DNA of 64,000 nucleotides from Serratia nevei (lineage in GTDB: Bacteria; Pseudomonadota; Gammaproteobacteria; Enterobacterales; Enterobacteriaceae), in the NCBI RefSeq assembly GCF_024160145.1, contig NZ_JAMYWQ010000002.1:124001-188000 (forward strand). The letters are read 5' to 3'. Positions 63,786 to 64,000 of this stretch are shown here, in pieces. The position numbers and the translations under genes were made by a program. A model generated the notes under the pieces. It worked only from the letters and a program-made list of their open reading frames with translations, was not told the origin of the DNA and searched no databases. Each line of letters starts with the position of its first letter. Position 1 is the first letter of the stretch.

Positions 63786-64000
63786 CTCTTTTCTCCATGG
63801 TTTACTGCCCGGCGCCGGTTTTTACCAGACCGAATTGATAAGCCTCCCTTTCCTTTTCCGAATCATTATAACGCAAATAGAAAAAAGGAGATCAATAATG
63901 TCGTGTGATATATATTTTACGAGATAATTGACTGACGTTGTTAATTTTACGATCTGTTGTCTCGCAAAAATATATTTGCTCTGGGGTTTTTGGGCTTATA

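Overview
The window looks like chromosome of a Serratia (S. marcescens complex) bacterium. The base composition is GC-rich (near 60% by eye). The housekeeping genes nac, amn, opgB, mtfA and a YeeO-type MATE gene sit around two tRNA-Asn genes and a tRNA-Ser(CGA), an arrangement typical of the Enterobacterales tRNA-Asn region. No species marker such as rRNA is present, so the genus is an inference. Region 1 (1-28.8 kb, all on the + strand) is the distal part of a colibactin-type (pks/clb) genotoxin cluster. It holds the tail of clbH, then clbI, clbJ, clbK, clbL, clbM, clbN, clbO, clbP, clbQ and clbS, in the gene order and with nearly the protein lengths I know for E. coli. ClbN would start the prodrug with acyl-D-Asn, ClbI/J/K add malonyl, Gly and two Cys units (the latter giving thiazoles), ClbO extends, ClbL is the amidase, ClbM exports, ClbP removes the acyl-Asn cap, ClbQ edits, and ClbS protects the producer. 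The cluster ends about 340 bp from the 3' end of a tRNA-Asn, a classical island insertion point. Region 2 (29.1-44.6 kb) is mostly core genome: tRNA-Asn, nac behind a sigma-54 promoter, amn and opgB; a TPP-riboswitch operon tenA-thiZ-thiX-thiY; a luciferase-like oxidoreductase, an SDR and a GlxA-type AraC regulator; a second GAPDH; a second tRNA-Asn, mtfA and tRNA-Ser. Inserted between opgB and the thi operon is an AT-rich patch with a gene whose protein matches the Cyt (cytolytic delta-endotoxin) family. Region 3 (44.8-59.6 kb) is a complete catabolic block: a membrane PQQ-dependent quinate/shikimate-type dehydrogenase, an aromatic-acid MFS transporter, a 3-dehydroshikimate dehydratase fused to an HPPD-like domain, pcaHG with a PcaQ-type LysR regulator, and the operon pcaIJFB-pcaDC (lactonase/decarboxylase fusion) divergent from an IclR-type PcaR. 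It would carry quinate or shikimate through protocatechuate to succinyl-CoA and acetyl-CoA. A 29-bp element shared by the pcaI-pcaR gap and the transporter promoter is the likely PcaR operator. Region 4 (59.6-64 kb) holds a winged-helix-like protein, a DoxX protein, a small Trp-rich ORF, a GspS/pilotin-like lipoprotein, a YeeO/EmmdR-type MATE exporter, and a small FaeA/PapI-like regulator with an unknown small ORF upstream. The points most worth a second look are the colibactin-type cluster outside E. coli, a Ser in the place of the catalytic Cys in the ClbI ketosynthase, a 1.28-kb near-identical duplication of the Cys-adenylation domain between clbJ and clbK, and the Cyt-like toxin gene.
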